Positions 5,622-8,175 of a stretch of 8,175 nucleotides of DNA are shown piece after piece; position 1 is the stretch's first letter; every line of letters begins with the position of its first letter. The DNA is from Rhodospirillaceae bacterium (GTDB taxonomy: Bacteria > Pseudomonadota > Alphaproteobacteria > Rhodospirillales > 2-02-FULL-58-16): contig JAUXMA010000062.1 in the NCBI GenBank assembly GCA_030623425.1, positions 1 to 8,175 of the forward strand, written 5' to 3'. The translations under genes were made by a program, and so were the position numbers. Below the pieces are notes generated by a model that had not been told where the DNA came from, ran no database searches, and saw nothing but the letters and a program-made list of their open reading frames with translations.

Positions 5622-6683
5622 TCAATGCTCGCCGGTGTAGACGCCGTCCGCCCAGGCGAGAAACCGCTTGAGCCCCTCATTGAGGTCGACCTTCGGCTGA
5701 AACCCGAGCTGCACGTGGGCCTTGCGGATGTCGGGGCAGCGGCGGTCGGGCTCGTCGGCGGGATAGCTGTCCGGGTACTCGATGATGTCGTATTCGATCT
5801 TTCGCCCCAGCACGGCCTCGATCCGTTTGACCAGATCGAGCAGGCGGATTTCCGGCTTGGGATTGCCGATGTTGTAGGTCTCGCCCGGCACCCCGCGCAA
5901 AACCGTCAACAGGAAACCGATCATGGCATCGGTGATATAACAGAACGTCCGGGTCTGATCGCCCGAACCATAAACGTGAAGCGGATGTCCGCTCTTGATG
6001 CGGCTGGCGAAGTTGGGCAGCACCCGGTAGTCGGTTTCCTGCATCCCCGGACCAAAGACGTTAAACGGGCGGATGGCGTTGACCACGGTTCCGTATTTAT
6101 CGTGAAAGACGTAACACAGGGTTTCCCCCACCCGCTTGCTTTCGTCATAGCAGGCGCGCGGGCCTTGACAGGCAACATTGCCGCGATAGCTTTCCGGCGT
6201 CGGCACATGTTTGGGATCGGGGTTGCCGTAAATTTCGGAGGAACTGAAGAAAGTGAAGCGCGCTTGGTGGAGCCTCGCCAGTTCCAGCATGTTTCGGGTG
6301 CCCGATGTCGAGACCAGCAGAGTCTCGACAGGATAGGCCCGGTAGTAATAGGGACTGGCGATGCCGGCGGCATGGATGACGTAATCAACGGGCTTGTCCC
6401 ATTTGAAGGGCTCTATCACGTCGTGCCGAATGAACTCGACATGCGGCAAATCCGGCATTCGCGAGCCCTCTTCCCCGGCGGTGATCAGGTTGTCGAGCAC
6501 AACGAGGCCGCAAGGGGAATCCAGGACGTGTTCGTTGAGATGGACGAAAACCTCCGTGAAATAGCGCCCCAGAAAGCCGCGTCCGCCGGTCAGCAGAACG
6601 GTCTTGCCGCTTAATCGGCGGGCCGTTTCGCTCAAGCCCAGGGCGATTTCGGCGATGTCGGATCGGAGAAGGAAATCGCTCAT
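5622..6683 (-). CDS. NAD-dependent sugar epimerase/decarboxylase (UDP-xylose synthase-like SDR)
   Basis: This 353-residue extended short-chain dehydrogenase has a glycine-rich NAD motif in VLLTGGRGFLGRYF (residues 29-42), Asp64 after the second strand, VIHAAGIASP (102-111), SSSEIYGNPD (147-156) and the catalytic Tyr179/Lys183 in GPRACYDESKR. It also has RPFNVFGPGM (205-214), VYGSGDQTRTFCYITD (237-252) and PDRRCPDIRKA (312-322). The glutamate in SSE-YG and the GPR-CYDE-KR and RRCPDI segments match UDP-glucuronate decarboxylases (UXS/ArnA-like) better than the dTDP-glucose dehydratase pattern, in which Asp-Glu occupies the first site. Decarboxylation of a UDP-uronic acid to a pentose, or a related 4-keto reaction, is the likely chemistry. 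The N-terminal ~25 residues before the first strand are longer than in the minimal fold. It starts at ATG 6683, three bases after the methyltransferase stop. SDR family is certain; substrate is moderately supported. Confidence 0.92.
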   Translation of the reverse strand: MSDFLLRSDIAEIALGLSETARRLSGKTVLLTGGRGFLGRYFTEVFVHLNEHVLDSPCGLVVLDNLITAGEEGSRMPDLPHVEFIRHDVIEPFKWDKPVDYVIHAAGIASPYYYRAYPVETLLVSTSGTRNMLELARLHQARFTFFSSSEIYGNPDPKHVPTPESYRGNVACQGPRACYDESKRVGETLCYVFHDKYGTVVNAIRPFNVFGPGMQETDYRVLPNFASRIKSGHPLHVYGSGDQTRTFCYITDAMIGFLLTVLRGVPGETYNIGNPKPEIRLLDLVKRIEAVLGRKIEYDIIEYPDSYPADEPDRRCPDIRKAHVQLGFQPKVDLNEGLKRFLAWADGVYTGEH

Positions 6684-6686
6684 CGC

Positions 6687-7931
6687 TCAGACCATCTCGA
6701 CTTCCGGGAGAGGGGTGAGAAAGCGCCCTCCGGCATCGCCGAAGGCGGCATGCCTGGCGATGATCGAAGCGGCGAAATTCCAGGCCAGGATGACGAGGAC
6801 ATCGGGGCGGCGTTCGGAAATGGCGTCGGTTGCCAAGACGGGTATGTGCAAGCCCGGGCTCAGCAGTCCTTGTTTCAGCGGATTGTCGTCAACGATGAAA
6901 TCGATCAGCTGGCGATCGATGCCGAAATGATACATCAGTGTCGTTGCCTTGGCGGGCGCCCCGTAACCGGCGATCGACCTGCCCTCGGCCTTGAGGCGGC
7001 GCAAAAGGCCGCTGAATTCGATCTTCAAGGCCTCGACGCGGGCGGCGAAAGCGTGGAAGGTTTCGGCTCTGTCGAGACCGAGGCGCTCTTCGCGCCTAAC
7101 CATCTCCGCCACCGAGGCGCCGACGCGGCGGCGGCCTCCCTGGCGTTGGACAACGCCGCGCAGCGAGCCGCCGTGGCTGTCGACCCGCAGGGCCTCGATC
7201 ATTTCCATGCCGTGGCGTACGAAGAATCCGCGCAGTGGCTTGAGCGAGTGGTAGGACAAGTGTTCGTGGTAGATGGTGTCGAACAAGGTCTTCTCGAAAA
7301 CATCCGCCAGATAGGAGACCTCGAAAACAAAGATGCCGTCATCGGCGAGCAGTTCGCGGATGCCCTCGGCGACGCCGGCAAGATCGTCGATATGGGCAAA
7401 GACATTGTTGGCGGTGACGATGTCGGCGGGTCCCCGGTCGTCGCGGATGGCGCGCCCCATGTCGGCAGTGAAAAATCCGTTGATGGTTTCGATTCCCGAT
7501 TGCGTTGCCGCCCGCGCGATTTGCCGCGCCGGATCGACGCCCAGGACCCGCCGGCCGGCCCGCTGGAAGACTCCCAGCAAGGTGCCGTCGTTGGAGCCGA
7601 TATCGACGACCAGACCGTTCTCGGCGGTCCGGAAGCGCTTCAAAACCTGCTCGGCGTAGTCTTCGAAATGCTTGACGAAGACCGGCGACGTCGCGGAGAC
7701 GTAAACGTAGTTCTCGAACAAAACCCTTGGATCGACGACGTCCAGCAATTGCACATGCGCGCAATCCTCGCAGAAGAAGACATCGAGGGGAAAGCATTCC
7801 TGCTCCGTGGCGGCTTCCGATAGGGCGACAAAGGCATTCGCCGGCGGCGTCGGTTCCAACGACAGCACCGTCGTCAGCCGCCCGCCGCCGCACAAGCGGC
7901 AGGTGGAACGCCGGTGGCAATATTTATTCAT
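6687..7931 (-). CDS. sugar C-methyltransferase (NovU/TcaB9-like, SAM-dependent)
   Basis: The 414-residue product has the three-part layout of nucleotide-sugar C-methyltransferases. It has an N-terminal zinc-binding domain with CRLC (residues 11-14) and CEDC (54-57), a SAM-binding Rossmann domain with VVDIGSNDGTLLG (108-120) and GVDPA (131-135), and a C-terminal domain with GYGAPAKATTL (322-332) and DFIVDDNPLKQG (344-355). Between them lie NNVFAH (175-180) and YHEHLSYHS (221-229). In TDP-keto-sugar C-methyltransferases of the TcaB9 type, as I recall, a histidine in the first and Tyr, Glu and His in the second form the active site, and all are kept here. The family adds a methyl group to a ring carbon of a 3- or 4-keto sugar, giving branched sugars. 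ATG 7931 is preceded by GAGGAG; an in-frame TTG at 7949 would add six residues without a ribosome binding site. It is the first gene of the four-gene operon. Confidence 0.93.
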   Translation of the reverse strand: MNKYCHRRSTCRLCGGGRLTTVLSLEPTPPANAFVALSEAATEQECFPLDVFFCEDCAHVQLLDVVDPRVLFENYVYVSATSPVFVKHFEDYAEQVLKRFRTAENGLVVDIGSNDGTLLGVFQRAGRRVLGVDPARQIARAATQSGIETINGFFTADMGRAIRDDRGPADIVTANNVFAHIDDLAGVAEGIRELLADDGIFVFEVSYLADVFEKTLFDTIYHEHLSYHSLKPLRGFFVRHGMEMIEALRVDSHGGSLRGVVQRQGGRRRVGASVAEMVRREERLGLDRAETFHAFAARVEALKIEFSGLLRRLKAEGRSIAGYGAPAKATTLMYHFGIDRQLIDFIVDDNPLKQGLLSPGLHIPVLATDAISERRPDVLVILAWNFAASIIARHAAFGDAGGRFLTPLPEVEMV

Positions 7932-8175
7932 GGCTCCTCGACGAATCAAATGGAATTTCGGAGGTTACGGAATGGGGTGCTGAAACCGGGTAAATCGACC
8001 TTTACGCCGTGATTTCGGCTTTCCCATTGTTTCCGCCCGCCGCCACCGGCAAGGCCGGCCACGTTGGAGGCGGGGGATTGGGGCGGTTTTGGTAGAGTAG
8101 GAATGTGGCGCGGTGGTGTTAGGATCAGCCTATCCGTTTCCGCCCCTTTCGTCTGGCGGTGCCTCAATAGCCGAG
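7932..8175 (-). promoter_or_regulatory. upstream region of sugar operon with small dyad symmetries
   Basis: These 244 bases precede the operon and hold no gene I would support; the one open frame here has poor composition and no family likeness. Three short inverted repeats occur: GTAAA-N6-TTTAC at 7990-8005, immediately followed by GCCG-N6-CGGC at 8006-8019, and CCGGC-aag-GCCGG at 8046-8058, which overlaps a GGCCGGCC palindrome. The first two lie 59-88 bases upstream of the methyltransferase start, where an operator or leader hairpin could sit. I see no clear -35/-10 pair, so the promoter may be non-sigma70 or further upstream. Function is speculative. Confidence 0.3.
7934..7939 (-). promoter_or_regulatory. 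ribosome binding site of the C-methyltransferase, unusually close
   Basis: Minus-strand GAGGAG lies only two bases (CC) before ATG 7931. The match to the anti-Shine-Dalgarno is strong but the spacing is shorter than the usual five to nine. It supports ATG 7931 over the upstream TTG 7949, and the tight spacing may lower initiation. Confidence 0.55.

Noticed and set aside
4768..5640. Long open frame on the plus strand opposite the oxidoreductase
   Set aside because: The minus strand has Rossmann and EKP motifs. The plus frame is an antisense shadow.
5625..6614. Long open frame on the plus strand opposite the SDR gene
   Set aside because: The minus strand carries a full set of SDR motifs. The plus frame has no recognisable domain and mirrors the codon structure of the real gene.
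6750..7823. Long open frame on the plus strand opposite the C-methyltransferase
   Set aside because: The minus strand has zinc-binding, SAM-binding and C-terminal domain motifs. The plus frame shows none.
8006..8025. Hairpin followed by a short T/C run as a possible terminator
   Set aside because: The stem is only four base pairs, the T run is short, and no plus-strand gene ends nearby.
7946..8167. Possible 73-codon minus-strand ORF upstream of the methyltransferase
   Set aside because: There is no ribosome binding site, the composition is poor, it resembles no family, and it overlaps the presumed regulatory region.

Overview
This is a GC-rich, protein-dense window of proteobacterial character. 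The codon use and the PrtE/HlyD-type adaptor suggest an alphaproteobacterium, perhaps in the Rhodospirillales; that placement is a guess because no rRNA or lineage marker is present. The left ~0.8 kb is visibly less GC-rich and is a scar of broken genes. The rest looks like intact chromosome.

Layout. (1) 1-180: the 3'-truncated piece of an M32 carboxypeptidase, keeping its HEXXH zinc site and then stopping abruptly. (2) About 157-840: the remains of an IS1595-family insertion sequence. It has a transposase on the minus strand reduced to its zinc-ribbon/helix-turn-helix N-terminus, and a small basic-protein ORF on the plus strand whose stop overlaps the transposase stop. (3) 775-2256 (+): a HlyD-type membrane fusion protein of a type I secretion system. 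Its 5' end carries a 111-bp in-frame tandem duplication (794-1015) that seems to span the IS/hlyD junction. (4) 2317-3102 (+): a cytoplasmic glycerophosphodiester phosphodiesterase. (5) 7931 down to 3038 (-): a tight four-gene operon. In transcription order it encodes a NovU/TcaB9-type sugar C-methyltransferase, a UDP-xylose-synthase-like NAD-dependent sugar epimerase/decarboxylase, a Gfo/Idh/MocA oxidoreductase, and a polytopic membrane protein that looks like a GT-C-type glycosyltransferase. The genes are 3 bp or less apart or overlap by about 4 bp. (6) 7932-8175: the upstream region of the operon, with three small dyad symmetries and no convincing promoter.

How the parts work together. The minus-strand operon reads as a pathway that makes a modified nucleotide sugar (C-methylation, 4-keto/decarboxylation chemistry, reduction) and hands it, or a lipid-linked form, to a membrane transferase. 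The product is probably a decoration of a surface glycan. HlyD and the phosphodiesterase run the other way and meet the operon tail to tail, with a 65-bp overlap of coding 3' ends. The ABC transporter that normally accompanies this HlyD type is absent; the IS debris occupies the place where it would be expected.

The most notable signals are the duplicated, possibly IS-derived hlyD 5' end and the compact sugar operon of unassigned product. Nothing here proves a new defence, mobile or RNA-based system.
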